Shown: positions 10,301-21,041, numbered from the stretch's first letter. The stretch: DNA of 64,000 bases from Rhizophagus irregularis (GCF_026210795.1 NC_089448.1:1426001-1490000), one strand, 5' to 3'. Made by a program: numbers and translations. The notes: a model not told the origin generated them from the sequence alone.

Positions 10301-11830
10301 TGTGCTTATTTCAATGTACTTGAAAGTTGAAAATGACATAAACTTTAACTACTGTATATCATCTTTATACATGAAAATCAATTAACCGAATTTTTACATG
10401 TATATTTTTTTAAAGGAATACAATCTCTCTTATCTTGTTGAGCTCATTCATTCCTAGATAAATCTGGTATTAGATGTCTATATGAACATATCGGCTGATC
10501 AGAAAAGCCTCCCATAATTATATATGCTAATGACAATAAGTAACCCATCAGTTATATAATGAACCCATCAACTGAGCTTAAATATTAATTGGCTTGATTT
10601 TTCCAATCAGCCGATATGATCTATTTGTTTTTGCAGCAAAACTTTATTTAAAAAATGTATATGTTACAATATTTACTAGTATAAGAAATTTTAATAATTC
10701 TGTTATCCCCATGTCACCGATTACTTGTCACATATGGTTAATTATGAGTATTGTTATTAATCTTGTATTAATTGAGATCTTCCGCTCCGAACTCAATAAC
10801 GGTTTCTGGAAACGTTTCCTAGTTATTGTACAAATAAATAGATAAGTTTGAATTTATTATCTGATTTTGAGTGCTTATTTAAGAACAATAAAATAATTTC
10901 ATCGTGCTCTTACGATTATTAGCTCAGTTCAATTAACAGTAATAATTTTTCAATTTGTTTATCTTGTCTTTTAAGTCCCTGGATATAATAGTGAGAGCTT
11001 AATGATTAATATGATGTATTTAACAATTCCGTCGTCGTTGAGCTATGAGTATTTAATGCCAAACAAGTTCAGCAACTGGCTTTAGTTGCTCTTCCCGTTA
11101 TATTAACCAAAAAATTATGCATTATACATCATAATAAAATTCAACCATTCTGTAATCAACAATTCTCTAATTTGAAATTTTAATGAAAAAAAAAGACAAT
11201 ACTGATTTTTATTATTGATTATTCTGATATTTCTAGCTATTTTCTACGGTGTATCTTGATGATTTTAACGCTGTATGACAGCTAATATGATCAATTATCA
11301 AAATTCGTACACACATTTTCTAAAAGTGGTCATATTTGCCATTCAAGATCACACAATGTATAGTATTACAAAATGCATAAAATAAAGATTTTTCATCAAT
11401 TACCATTTCATAAAGACAAAACAAGAATTCAAGAAACAATAATAAAATTTATGATCTATACTTACAATAAATATCATCAATTAATAATTAATCGAACAAA
11501 CAAAGCAGTAATGGCATACTGAGTGGTTTTATCGCATAATTATCATAATGCTAATTTTCTGTTTCAAACAATCATATTTATTCACTGTTCTCTGGTACAT
11601 GCGTAGTGCTTATCACTAAAGTTTCACAATGTGGATATACTGTATCTAATAAAAACAGTGGAAAAATATTAAACACCTTAATATAACGAACTAAATGGAA
11701 GATTTTTGACAGTTTTGTGAATGGCCAAGTAAAAGGATTATGGAAAATTTTTGCTTTTATTCATAATATTAATGTTTTGTCAAAATTTATTTTTCGGATA
11801 TATTTATTATTTATTTTATTTCAAAAGAGG
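10301..11830. other. Intergenic copy of the F-box upstream region; no gene seen
   Basis: Large parts match 42640-44190, the region upstream of F-box copy 4: the gagatcttccgctcc motif (10777 against 42692), aacaagaatcaagaa-type sequence and caaagcagtaatgg (11500s against 43910s), and aataaaaacagtgg followed by aatgga-gatttt (about 11648-11705 against 44067-44110). It therefore looks like the distal upstream part belonging to F-box copy 2. It is now separated from that gene's promoter at 31888 by the nested transposons. Confidence 0.5.
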
Positions 11831-11892
11831 CAGGTAAACTGCTGAACAGTACATAATTACAGAGGCAAAAACTACATACTAACTACGCAAAC

Positions 11893-12056
11893 TCAACTAG
11901 TAATACACATCCATACAGGACCCACCTTTCGAAAAGATCCAGCCTCGGTGGCATAGTCGCAGTACCGGGTCTTCACACTAGGAGAAAATGAACATTGAAA
12001 TACGTAAATCCACCCCACAGAGCCGTATTGGTCTTTCACCTTGACGGTGCCACGTG
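11893..12056 (-). pseudogene. C-terminal remnant of the gene interrupted by the DIRS element
   Basis: Minus-strand frame of about 54 codons ending at TGA (11895-11893), including VKVKDQYGSVGWIYVFQCSF and RYCDYATEAGSFRKVGPVWM. It abuts the left end of the DIRS element. Another decayed minus-strand gene (30969-29694) abuts the other end in the same orientation, so the two may be halves of one gene. The upstream half has a stop 61 bp before the junction, so they could instead be separate. No domain recognised. Confidence 0.45.
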
Positions 12057-12242
12057 TAAATCAATTTCATAACTCCGGACAAGTATAATCACGTGCTAAT
12101 CGGCCATTTTATTAGCTGCGGCAAGTTAGTACAAAGAATAATTACATCATAAATAAACATATTACATAATCATAAACAATTAAACTATTATTTTACTATA
12201 TATAGACTACAATTCCCACACAAGCCTCTTTAGGCCGTTTTT
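12057..12242. repeat. DIRS left inverted terminal repeat
   Basis: 12095-12242 (agcggcc-type edge, ttagctgcggcaagttag through aagcctctttaggccg) is the reverse complement of 29422-29590. The outer about 45 bp are unique to this end and are recopied, complemented, at 29276-29316. The ITR presumably holds the promoter, with the gag start only about 40 bp downstream. Confidence 0.88.
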
Positions 12243-12280
12243 AACTTGTTGCGGTTCGCTCTTGTTAACATCTTCAAGAA

Positions 12281-13066
12281 ATGACTAACGAAGAAAATGT
12301 TAATAATATTAATAATACAAATGAAGATGACCTCGATTTTGAGGAAAACGACTCAAATACCTGGACTGCTTGCGGTCCCATGGCAAACTTACCCACAGAA
12401 ATTTATTGTGGAAACTCTCTCGAGCCTGCTGTTAAGAAAAAAATTTTTCAGGCCGAACCTCGAAATAAAGATATATCCTTTACACCACTCAAGATGGAAC
12501 AACGCATGTTATCCGTCATGTCCCGTTTTGACAAAGAAACTGACAAAAACTATAGTAGACTGCTCTATAAAACGTTCTCAGTTCTTAGACCGATCGATAA
12601 TACACTCAGGATGGTTTATGCTTCAAAGCCGACCGAAGACTCTGGAGATTCTTACGAGTCTTAGCTCCAACTTGAACAGACAGTACTCAACTCAAGGGCC
12701 CTCCTTTTGGACGCCTTATCATACGGAAATGACCTACGTAGGGAACTGGCACTTAAGAACCTCTCTTCCAATTATAGAAAACCTACCGGTCAATGAGGTG
12801 TTTTCAGGGATAAACTACCAGAGTTGGTTCAACAAGAAAATGAAATTAACAAATTGTTTAATGAAGCTGCTTTTCAAAAGAAACGAGCTCAACAAAATTC
12901 AAAACAGAAACAATACTCTCCTGTCAGTTTTAAATCATCTACAACAGGATCTCAAAATTCATACAATTCTTACAAAGGAAAGAACCGTAATTATTCACGA
13001 TCCCAATCACACTCACAATCGCAGGGAAATTTTCAGTCAAGCACGTCAACAAACAACCAAAAATAA
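12281..13066 (+). pseudogene. DIRS gag-like gene with two in-frame stops
   Basis: One frame runs from ATG 12281 to TAA 13064-13066 (262 codons), interrupted by TAG at 12662-12664 and TGA near 12794. The start is Asn/Asp/Glu-rich. The C-terminal part is Gln/Ser/Asn/Lys/Arg-rich (FQKKRAQQNSKQKQ, SRSQSHSQSQGNFQSS), as in nucleic-acid-binding Gag proteins. No zinc knuckle is visible, which is normal for DIRS. Both stops fit C-to-T changes (CAG to TAG, CGA to TGA). Position immediately 5' of the RT gene supports the call. Confidence 0.7.
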
Positions 13067-13071
13067 TTTCT

Positions 13072-14552
13072 TCTTCAACTCCCTCAAAGATCGCTGGAAG
13101 GATCTCCCACTTCAAAGACCATTGGATCGCGTCTTTTGGCAAAAATTGGGTTACAGATATTGTCCAATATGGTTATCGTCCAGAATGGTTAACAGTCCCT
13201 CCTTTAGAAGTTCATCCTATTTCACCCAATCGCCAATACAAGAAAGATCTCAAGATTTTTTACGACGAGATTCAAGCATTATTACGGATTGGAGCAATTC
13301 GAGAATTAGACATCGATACTCCATGTTTTTTGTCCGACCTGTTTTTAGTACCCAAAAAAGGGGGGAAACTCTGACCTGTCATAGACTTATGAAAACTGAA
13401 TCAGTTCGTATACTACCAACATTTCAAAATGGAAAACTTAGAATTGTTGAAATCTATGATCTGACGGAACGATTATATGGTGTCCATAGATTTAAATCAA
13501 GCTTTCTTTCATGTTCCCCTAGCAGTGGACCAACAACCTTATTTTTCTTTCGATTTCCAGAACAGACGTTTTTGTTTCACATGTTTACCTTTCGGTTTAA
13601 CAACAAGTCCGAGGGTGTTCACCAAGATCCTTCGTCCAGTGATAAAATCTCTTCGGAATCAAGGCATCAGATTGATGATATATCTAGACGACATACTCAT
13701 AATGGCAAGGACGAAAGACGAAGCGTTACAACAGTTAAAGGAAGTCATGGATACCTTAGAAAGAATGGGATTTACAATCAACAAAGAAAAGTCAATGCTC
13801 GTACCCTCTCAATCGATAGAGTATCTAGGCTTCAAGATCAACACAAAGACGATGACCTTTGTCCTCCCGCAGACAAAAGTAAAGGACCTAGTGAACGAAT
13901 GCAAAAAGGCAGTACATCTATCCAAAATACCTGTCCGGAAGCTAGCGTCTCTAATCGGAAAGATATTGGCAACAACGTCAGCGGTTTTTCCAGCTCGTCT
14001 TTACTCCAGAGCTCTGCTCCGAGACAAAAATTATGGTCTGAAACTGCACGGGTGGAACGGTACAGTACAGCTCTCCGACAAAAGCAAGTTGCAGCTCGAG
14101 TGGTGGATAAAAAATCTCCCTTCCTGGAATGGAAGAAGTTTAATCCAGGAAGAACCAAGTACAATAATTCACACAGATGCGTCAAATACCGGCTGGGGTG
14201 CATCCCGGGACAACTTGACCATCCACGGAAATTGGACTCAGTTGGAGTCAACTCTTCACATCAATATTCTGGAACTGAAGGCGATTCAGTTCTCCATTCT
14301 CGCGTTCAAGGAGCTAGTGAATCAAACGATATTGATTCGAACAGACAACATGACGTGTGTAGCTTATATCAACCATCAGGGCGGGACGATATCTCCGGAT
14401 CTCTCAAAGATCGCAGAGAATTTGTGGTCTGAAACGCAATCTAAAGTTGATAGCGGAACACATTCCCGGCATAAAAAATGTGGAAGCGGATCTAGCATCA
14501 AGGATAATGATCGAAAAGAACGAATGGAAGTTACATCGCAAAATCTTCAACG
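13072..14552 (+). pseudogene. DIRS reverse transcriptase / RNase H, 5' part, broken
   Basis: The frame enters with PPLEVHPISPNRQYKKDLK and contains reverse transcriptase blocks: SIDLNQAFFHVPL, CLPFGLTTSPRVF and the catalytic YLDD at 13681-13692. RNase H follows, with acidic residues in IIHTDAS, ILELKAI and RTDNMTCVAY. Three TGA codons lie upstream of the main open stretch (near 13372, 13387 and 13459) at positions where the family has Arg, consistent with CGA-to-TGA. A +1 frameshift near 14430 moves the reading to LKLIAEHIPGIKNVEADLAS, the end of RNase H. The gene is then cut at 14552 by the nested transposon and resumes at 27857. Confidence 0.85.
14546..14552. repeat. 7-bp target-site duplication (left) of the nested transposon
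   Basis: ttcaacg at 14546-14552 corresponds to ttcaaca at 27850-27856. The single mismatch is at a CpG (G-to-A). Joining 14552 to 27857 continues the RT frame exactly (KIFN then EIWGPYQLDQFA), which independently supports both the boundary and the length of 7. Confidence 0.8.
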
Positions 14553-14580
14553 TACTTTACAGAAACCTTGAATTTTTAAA
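14553..14580. repeat. Left terminal inverted repeat of element 1
   Basis: TACTTTACAGAAACCTTGAA and a few more bases pair imperfectly with the complement of 27822-27849. After about 28 bp the similarity dissolves into GATATC-type repeats. Confidence 0.8.
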
Positions 14581-14589
14581 CAATACCGA

Positions 14590-15390
14590 ATTGATATAAT
14601 AATGATGTTAAATAAATATCGTGGCGATATCGATTTGCAAATGATATCATTATGATATCGCAATGATATCATTTCAATATTAATTCAATATATCGAAATG
14701 ATATCGTAAAGATATTTGTTTGAAAAAATATCAGATCGATATCATTTCGATATTGTTATAACAACAATGAATTTTTTGAAAAATGGGAAGTAAATACGAT
14801 ATAAATATGATATCGTTCCAACATTAATTCAATATCAATATGATATCGTAAAGATATCACTTTATAATTATCTAATCGACATCATAACGATATTGACGAA
14901 ACATCAAATCGATATCATATCGATATTTCGATATTGTTATAACAATAATGAAAAATAGAAAGTAAATACGATATTAATATGATATCGTTCCAACATTAAT
15001 TCAATATCAATATGATATCGTAAAGATATCACTTTATAATTATCTAATCGACATCATAACGATATTGACGAAACATCAAATCGATATCATATCGATATTT
15101 CGATATTGTTATAACAATAATGAAAAATAGAAAGTAAATACGATATTAATATGATATCGTTCTAACATTAATTCAATATCAATATGATATCGTAAAGATA
15201 TCACTTTATAATTATCTAATCGATATTGACAAATAACGAAACGATATCATTTTGATATTGTTATAACAATAATGATTTTTTTTAATAAATGCAATATCAA
15301 TATAATATTATTTTAATATTAATTCAGTATCAAAATAATATCAAAATGATATTATCTATAAAAATATCAAATCAATCAAATATCGTTTTA
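14590..15390. repeat. Left GATATC-rich subterminal array of element 1
   Basis: Many copies of the palindrome GATATC and near variants (gatatcgt, cgatatc). Part is a 172-bp tandem repeat: the motif g(g/a)aagtaaatacgatat recurs at about 14786, 14958 and 15130. Units contain the phrase attaattcaatatcaatatg, which is also the core of the array at the other end of the element. In TIR transposons such subterminal repeats commonly bind transposase; that role is inferred. Confidence 0.8.
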
Positions 15391-17312
15391 TAATATTTTA
15401 ATAATTTGTAATCTAATTTAAAAGTTAATTTCAATAGATTTAAGTTACCGGTTATTTATTACAATAACAATTTTAATTACAGATAAAGTATACATTAGTT
15501 TAAATATTATATAACAGATAAAAAAAATATCAATAAATCTATAATAAACTAATTCAATAAATTAGAATTATGAGTTAAATTGGTGATGTAAGTCAAAACA
15601 TTATGCCTTAATACTCCAGAATCATAACTCATCAACCCAAAGTTGAGGATTAACCGGGTACCTTGCTTTAGATTCAGCGACACTGCCCAAGTTGGATGGG
15701 GTGTCACAGGTACGCTTTAAGAAGACTCGCTACGACTCTATTGCAAAAAGGATAAGTATATTCGAAAACACCAGACATAAATTCACCTCAGAAGTTTGGC
15801 GGGAAACCCCTATAAACAACTGCAGTTTCATCATTACCAAAATCATTGAATTTAGGGATACAATGAAAAAGTTCATGAGAATGACGGCTTTAAAAAAAAA
15901 ATACAAATATATTCTCAACTTTGACAATTCACCCTTATTCTTTGGCCTGGAATTCTCATATGACTGCATTATTGTTGTTTGTAATTTGATCCATTGAATC
16001 CACCATAAATTGCCTGGCAAAGCGAACTTTTATTAGACAACTATAGCTTCATCAACAAACGTTGCAATGTGTTTGGACGAATGACATCCTGTTTAATAAA
16101 TTTTAAATGGGCAAACGTGGACCTAAAACCCATTATAAGGTAGGCTGCAAGAAGTGCAAAGCAACCTACCTAACCCACGAGTGGGTCTAAGGGTTAGGGA
16201 ATTAATTACACGCCAAACACACACAAGTTGGTATGGAGTTAAAAGTCTTACAAACTAAAAATTATTTTTGCCACTTAATTCTCCAATAATCAATGTTATA
16301 AAAAAGTTACTTACGACTTAAGCCTACTTAATTATATATAAAACGACACTTCGAACAGACAGAGCTCATGATATATGAGAATATCCCATCATGCCTATTT
16401 TAACCTTTGATTAAAGGATTTTCGTTGCGTTAATTATATAAGCTTTACGCCTATATAACATAAGCTTACACCTATATAATTCAAGTCCGCCTTTTCCTAT
16501 AACACACTATGCACGACGGCAAACGGTATAGGAGGAAGACTCTACTTTCAGAAAGAAAGTTTTTTTTTTCAAAAAAAAAAACGTACAAATAAATAGCGGT
16601 TAAATAAAATAGTGGTTAAATTGACTTTTTAGGAATTAATAGGCCTTATAGCCTTATAATATACGCGATCATTTAATATACGCGATCATTTAATCAGACA
16701 ATTTATTAAATTTGGTATTACACGAACTTGATCAACCTGATAATTGTTTAGTCTCTTTATAGGTGGATATTTCTTAAATTATCACCTGAACTTTTCAATT
16801 TTTTGCAGAATCGAAGATGGAAACCGGAAAAGTATTCTGATTCAGAATTTTTTTTTAAGAAATGTGTTTGTTATTTTGTAAATTACCAGTCAGAATTGGC
16901 TTAAACTTTAAAGTTCTTACTTTACGCAAATGTTACGCAAATGTATTCTTTTTGATCTGTATAAGAACGTCAAATATATAGAGATATTTAGGCCGTATAT
17001 ACTAAAGAAGAAACGTCATATAATAACCATTCCATTTTTAACAAAACAACAATTACTTTTTAAACTTGAAAATGTTATATCTTAGACAAACATTTTATAG
17101 TTTTATACATCCATTTTATTTTATATTATTATCACTCGACATTATGGTATAATGTTTAGAATAATGATGTTTCATATTATCATTTGCTTGTAAAATTTAC
17201 TAAATTTATTCAATGTAATATCGTTATAAAATGCATAATTTTATAAAAAAATTAGAGCGTTTGCTAAGATTTATAACTATGTATAATTTAATATTATTAT
17301 TAATAACTATGA
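15391..17312. other. Element 1 interior, no gene supported
   Basis: AT-rich. Open frames near 15692-15997 (plus) and 15730-16020 (minus) overlap each other, lack family features and are probably chance. 16130-16200 holds a short palindromic stretch (taggctgc-aag, then caacctacctaa), but no tRNA-like fold is evident. Confidence 0.35.
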
Positions 17313-18174
17313 TTAAAGGATATGAAGTATCAGTACAGTATAAATAAAATAACTTACCGATAAAGAATCAACGATCTTATTTCCGCTCCTAGAAGGGATC
17401 GTTAATTTTTTGGTCATATTATCTAATTCTTTAACGGCGGACAAATTTTTTCCGTTCCACGAAACCTTAAAGGTTTCTCTTACGAAATCAACCAAGGTAT
17501 TGAATCCTCCATTTCTTGTTAATTCTGAAATATTAACAGCTACAAGCTGTCGGCTTAAAATCTTTTGGACAAATTCTTCATCAACGTAATCTATAAGTTC
17601 CTTTTGAGATAAACTTCCAGTAGATGCTCTATAATTAAATTAATAATTAATACAAACAGCACTATTTGGTTAGCTACGAAACAATTAAATAAATACCTGT
17701 TTTTTCTTATTTCTTTAAATTCTTCTACAGAAGTTAAAATAATTTGGTTAAACTTATTTCTGAAATCGATAAAAAATTTTCGGGTTTTTTCGAGGTAGCT
17801 TTTAGCTTCGTTCGAATGTATTTTTATTTTGAAAATTTTTGTTATCAACTCATCAAAAACTTCACCACGCGGACTTCTTGCACGTAAAAAAAGACACTTG
17901 ACACTTTCGTCTCATAGACGAATTTTATCCTAAAATATTAAAAATACATTATTTAAAAGATTTAGACATAATAAAATCATGTTAATTTAATACTTACGTC
18001 CGTAATTTTACTGGATGATGAGATAGCAACATCCGTATTGTTCATTTCTAGTGCCAATCTTAAAATTTCCGGATGGTCGACGAGCCAAGCAACTATTTCT
18101 AAATTTGACTTTGATTGAAATACTTCGGGTTTTTTATGATCTTCCGTCTTACTCTCATCATCATCATCATCATT

Positions 18175-18206
<32 letters not shown>

Positions 18207-18519
18207 TACTTCTTTTTTCATTTACTACTATAACTTCTTTATCAGCAGATTCGGCAGCTTCTTTATTACTATTTTTACTTTTTTTCATCAACTGATTGGC
18301 TTTCTCAATGTCAATATCTCTTCTTTTTTTCGTAATTTGTTTTCTTTTCGATCCTATTATACATATTTTTGGTATTTATTAATTATTCTTCTTACATATA
18401 ACTATATAAGCAAAACTTACTATAAATTTACAAAAGAGTTATATCTACATACCTCCTTCAACTTCCATTTCTTGATTATCATCAGACGATTTATTAGGTA
18501 ATTTACGTTTAGTCGTCAT
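17313..18519 (-). CDS. Transposon partner protein of unknown function (element 1), with an in-frame TGA
   Basis: Four exons on the minus strand are inferred from GT-AG sites: 18519-18453, 18353-17998, 17929-17697 and 17628-17313 (324 codons). The N-terminal part is basic (KRKLPNK, KRKQITKKRR) and nuclear-localisation-like. A run of Asp follows at about codons 70-90. The C-terminal part (EVFDELITKIFKI, FIDFRNKFNQIILTSVEEF, LVDFVRETFKVSWN, KLTIPSRSGNKI) aligns with the protein encoded at 50046-52014, where order and spacing are preserved. Codon 147 is TGA (17914-17912); the relative has TGA at the same aligned site. The gene points away from the transposase. The last exon may be longer, since GTAAG follows DSLS. 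No known domain recognised. Confidence 0.65.
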
Positions 18520-19019
18520 AATATAAAAAAAAAAATATGAGCGAAAAAAAAAGTGGAACAACCTTTTTGTTTAAAAGTAGGTGATATTTATCGAGAAAAT
18601 ATGAATGAATAAAAAATGTAGAGCAACTTTCTTGCTCAAAAAAGTAAATGATAAATATTGAATGAACAAAAAAAAGGGCGAGGTTATCATGATATAATTT
18701 TGAGATTTTAGCTATTGTAATTATGATTGTAGTATTTAATTGGAAAATATACATGATCTTAATATCATTGTGTATCGTGTAGAATGCAGGATCAGTTAAA
18801 AATATCAGGAGATGGGAAAACTAAAAATTATGATTTCTAGAAGATCGAAAATTAAATTTAATTAATATAAATAAATTATTACAATATCGAATTTCATTCA
18901 GTGAAATTTTTTTTTTACATGGAAGATTACCTCAAATCGATTTTACGGTTTCAAATTTATTATATTTTTCAGGCTATACGTGGAATGAGAAGAAAAATAA
19001 TGGAAAGGTGAGAAGAAAA
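18520..19019. other. 5' side of the partner gene, no gene seen
   Basis: Holds paired short repeats of the type gaatgaac(a/t)aaaaaa and aaaagt near 18540-18690, directly upstream of the partner gene's ATG. No coding or RNA feature seen. Confidence 0.35.
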
Positions 19020-19187
19020 ATGATCGGTAGAAGAAAAGGAGTGAGAAGAAAAATGATCAGTAGAAGAAAAGGAGTGAGAAGAAAAATGATCGGTAGAAGA
19101 AAAGGAGTGAGAAGAAAAATGATCGGTAGAAGAAAAGGAGTGAGAAGAAAAATGATCGGTAGAAGAAAAGGAGTGAGAAGAAATTAA
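19020..19187 (+). repeat. 33-bp tandem repeat encoding an Arg/Lys-rich 11-residue repeat
   Basis: About five copies of gtgagaagaaaaatgatcgg + tagaagaaaagga. The period of 33 is a multiple of 3, and one frame from ATG 19020 to TAA 19185-19187 stays open for 55 codons as repeats of VRRKMIGRRKG. It could be a real strongly basic micro-protein or simply a purine-rich minisatellite. No start-site or homology support. Confidence 0.6.
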
Positions 19188-19856
19188 TGGAATATTACGT
19201 TTTGAATTTCCATTTTTATGTGTGATACGATGACATGCAAGAAAAAAAAATTTATAAGATCCTGGTACTCTTGACGGAAAAATAACTGAGCCAATGAACC
19301 ATGTGATGATCCTATCTAACTAAGCCATATCTATTTAGTGTAAGCCTCTGGATTGATTACATAAAAAATAGATGGGATCTACAGTAGTAGACTTACAACG
19401 ATATTTGAAAAATACCGATATATTGATTGAAATTGTGAAATTACTGATAGGAAAGAGTTTTAATACATATTGGTGTAATCAAATATCGGTATATAAAGTA
19501 TCAACTATTCAAATAATACAAGTCATGTGCAACTAATCATTTGTTTAATTGTTCGATAATATTCCTAAAACGGAGTAAATTAAGATCGAATTAAGTTCGT
19601 TACGGTGTAAATTAAGGTTAGCTTAAAATTCAGTATAATTGTAATATATCATCGCAGTGTAATATGAAATATAATCAAGGAAGGACATGCGTGATTTAAA
19701 ATATTATATTTTATAATTATAAAGTATAAAGATAACATTTTAACTCATTTTTTATTAATAGAATTTGTTTATTTATTTTTATTTATATATATTAATTAAT
19801 GCAGTATTACTATAATTATATTTTTAAAATAAATTGATAAATCAAAAAATTGAGTG
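19188..19856. other. Element 1 interior, no gene seen
   Basis: AT-rich spacer between two tandem repeats. No open frame, repeat or RNA gene supported. Confidence 0.35.
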
Positions 19857-20266
19857 TATTCAATGTTAAATAAATTAATTAAAGATGATTGCATTAGAAC
19901 TAAAAAATTTAGGCAAGATCGTAAAAATAAACTCAAAGAAATCAAAAAAAAATATGTGTGTATTCAATGTTAAATAAATTAATTAAAGATGATTGCATTA
20001 GAACTAGACAAAATCGTAAAAATAAACTCAAAGAAATCAAAAAAAAATTATGTGTGTATTCATTGTTAAATAAATTAATTAAGGATGATTGCATTAGAAC
20101 TAAAAAATTTAGACAAGATCGTAAAAATAAACTCAAAGAAATCAAAAAAAAATTATGTGTGTATTCAATGTTAAATAAATTAATTAAGGATGATTGCATT
20201 AGAACTAAAAAATTTAGACAAGATCATAAAAATAAACTCAAAGAAATCATAATAAATTTATTATAA
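19857..20266 (+). repeat. Tandem repeat of about 105 bp, four units, frame-preserving in the last three
   Basis: Units begin at the phrase tgttaaataaattaattaa (about 19865, 19969, 20065, 20170). The last three differ in length by multiples of 3 (96 and 105 bp), so the frame from 19958 to 20266 stays open for 102 codons as repeats of LNKLIKDDCIRTKKFRQDRK. The first unit is out of frame. Lys-rich, no domain recognised; it may be noncoding. Confidence 0.7.
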
Positions 20267-20317
20267 ATATAGAGCCTTTTCTTGACATTTTCCCCATCAA
20301 ACTAATAATATTTAATA

Positions 20318-20904
20318 ATGGCAGCATTAAACTTAAACGCAAATCTTCCAGTATACATTCAATGGCCCGATGATGCTGCTTTGACCTTAATTCAGCGTCG
20401 TCGGGCCTATCAGCCCTTATTCACCACAACGAGGTTACATAACCAAAACCAATTATGGCGTGGAATTGCTCGTGATATACGAAACAACCACATATTCAGG
20501 CCAACTAGAAAACAATGTAGAGAGAAATGGAATGCGCTAAAGTCGGGTACGAGAATTTAGAGAGATTAATAAACAGAAATCCTGAAGGATATCCCACTCG
20601 TACCCCGACTTTGCATGACGAGAGATTCCACCAGGAACTCTCTGACGAGTTTTGGAGAGTGGAGCGTAAGTATTTATTATTTAACTGATTTTTTCATTAA
20701 TTCATTGCATTTATATTAATACTTGCTTTGTTTTAAGCATTAGTCCGGGCCGCCCGGAGAAATAGGATGGATCGTAGGACATACGAGTATAGAGAGCGCA
20801 GGCGCTCTCGCTCCCGATCCCCCTACTACCACCGAGAGCGCAGGCGCTCTCGTTCTCGATCTCCCTACCACCGAGAGCGCGGGCGCTCTCACCGACGTCA
20901 TTGA
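20318..20904 (+). pseudogene. SANT/Myb-like DNA-binding protein with Arg-Ser tail, one frameshift
   Basis: ATG 20318 opens a helix-rich N-terminal region with spaced Trp: WPDDAALTLIQRRRAYQPLF, LWRGIARDI, CREKWNALKSG. This is the pattern of the trihelix/SANT-like DNA-binding domains common in fungal transposons. At about 20545 the frame breaks; the sense continues one frame over as YENLERLINRNPEGYPTRTP. An intron 20666-20737 (GTAAG...TTTTAAG) leads to a second exon ending at TGA 20902-20904, with two ERRRRSRSRSP repeats. A single-base indel or assembly error would explain it. It lies between the partner and transposase genes, but no copy was seen in the second element, so it may be a passenger. 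Confidence 0.6.
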
Positions 20905-21041
20905 TTTTTTATTTTTTATTTTATTATTTTAATATATTTTATTTTATTTTATTATTATGTTTTATTTTATTTTAATATTATGTTTTATTTTATTTTATTA
21001 TTATATGTTTTATTTTATTATATGTTTTATTTTATTTAATT
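20905..21041. repeat. AT-rich simple repeat (attttatt type)
   Basis: Runs of tattttattttattattatg. The same kind of tract continues at 21550-21640, so the inverted-repeat element at 21042-21543 inserted into it. Confidence 0.6.

Noticed and set aside
10594-10845. An 83-codon frame downstream of F-box copy 1
   Set aside because: The homologous region at 42640-42780 does not keep the frame, so it is not conserved as protein.
13838-14251. A 137-codon minus-strand frame
   Set aside because: Antisense to RT/RNase H; no motif of its own.
12297-14432. A 711-codon open frame across the DIRS gag/RT region
   Set aside because: It is out of frame with all recognisable gag and RT motifs; the YLDD and RNase H motifs read in another frame. 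A chance open frame in a stop-poor shadow.
16130-16200. A tRNA-like or structured RNA
   Set aside because: A short self-complementary stretch exists but no cloverleaf, T-loop or A/B-box pattern. No tRNA or rRNA gene was recognised anywhere in the window by eye.
18051-18233. Plus-strand frame with a poly-His run
   Set aside because: It is the complement of the poly-Asp tract of the minus-strand partner gene and has no independent support.
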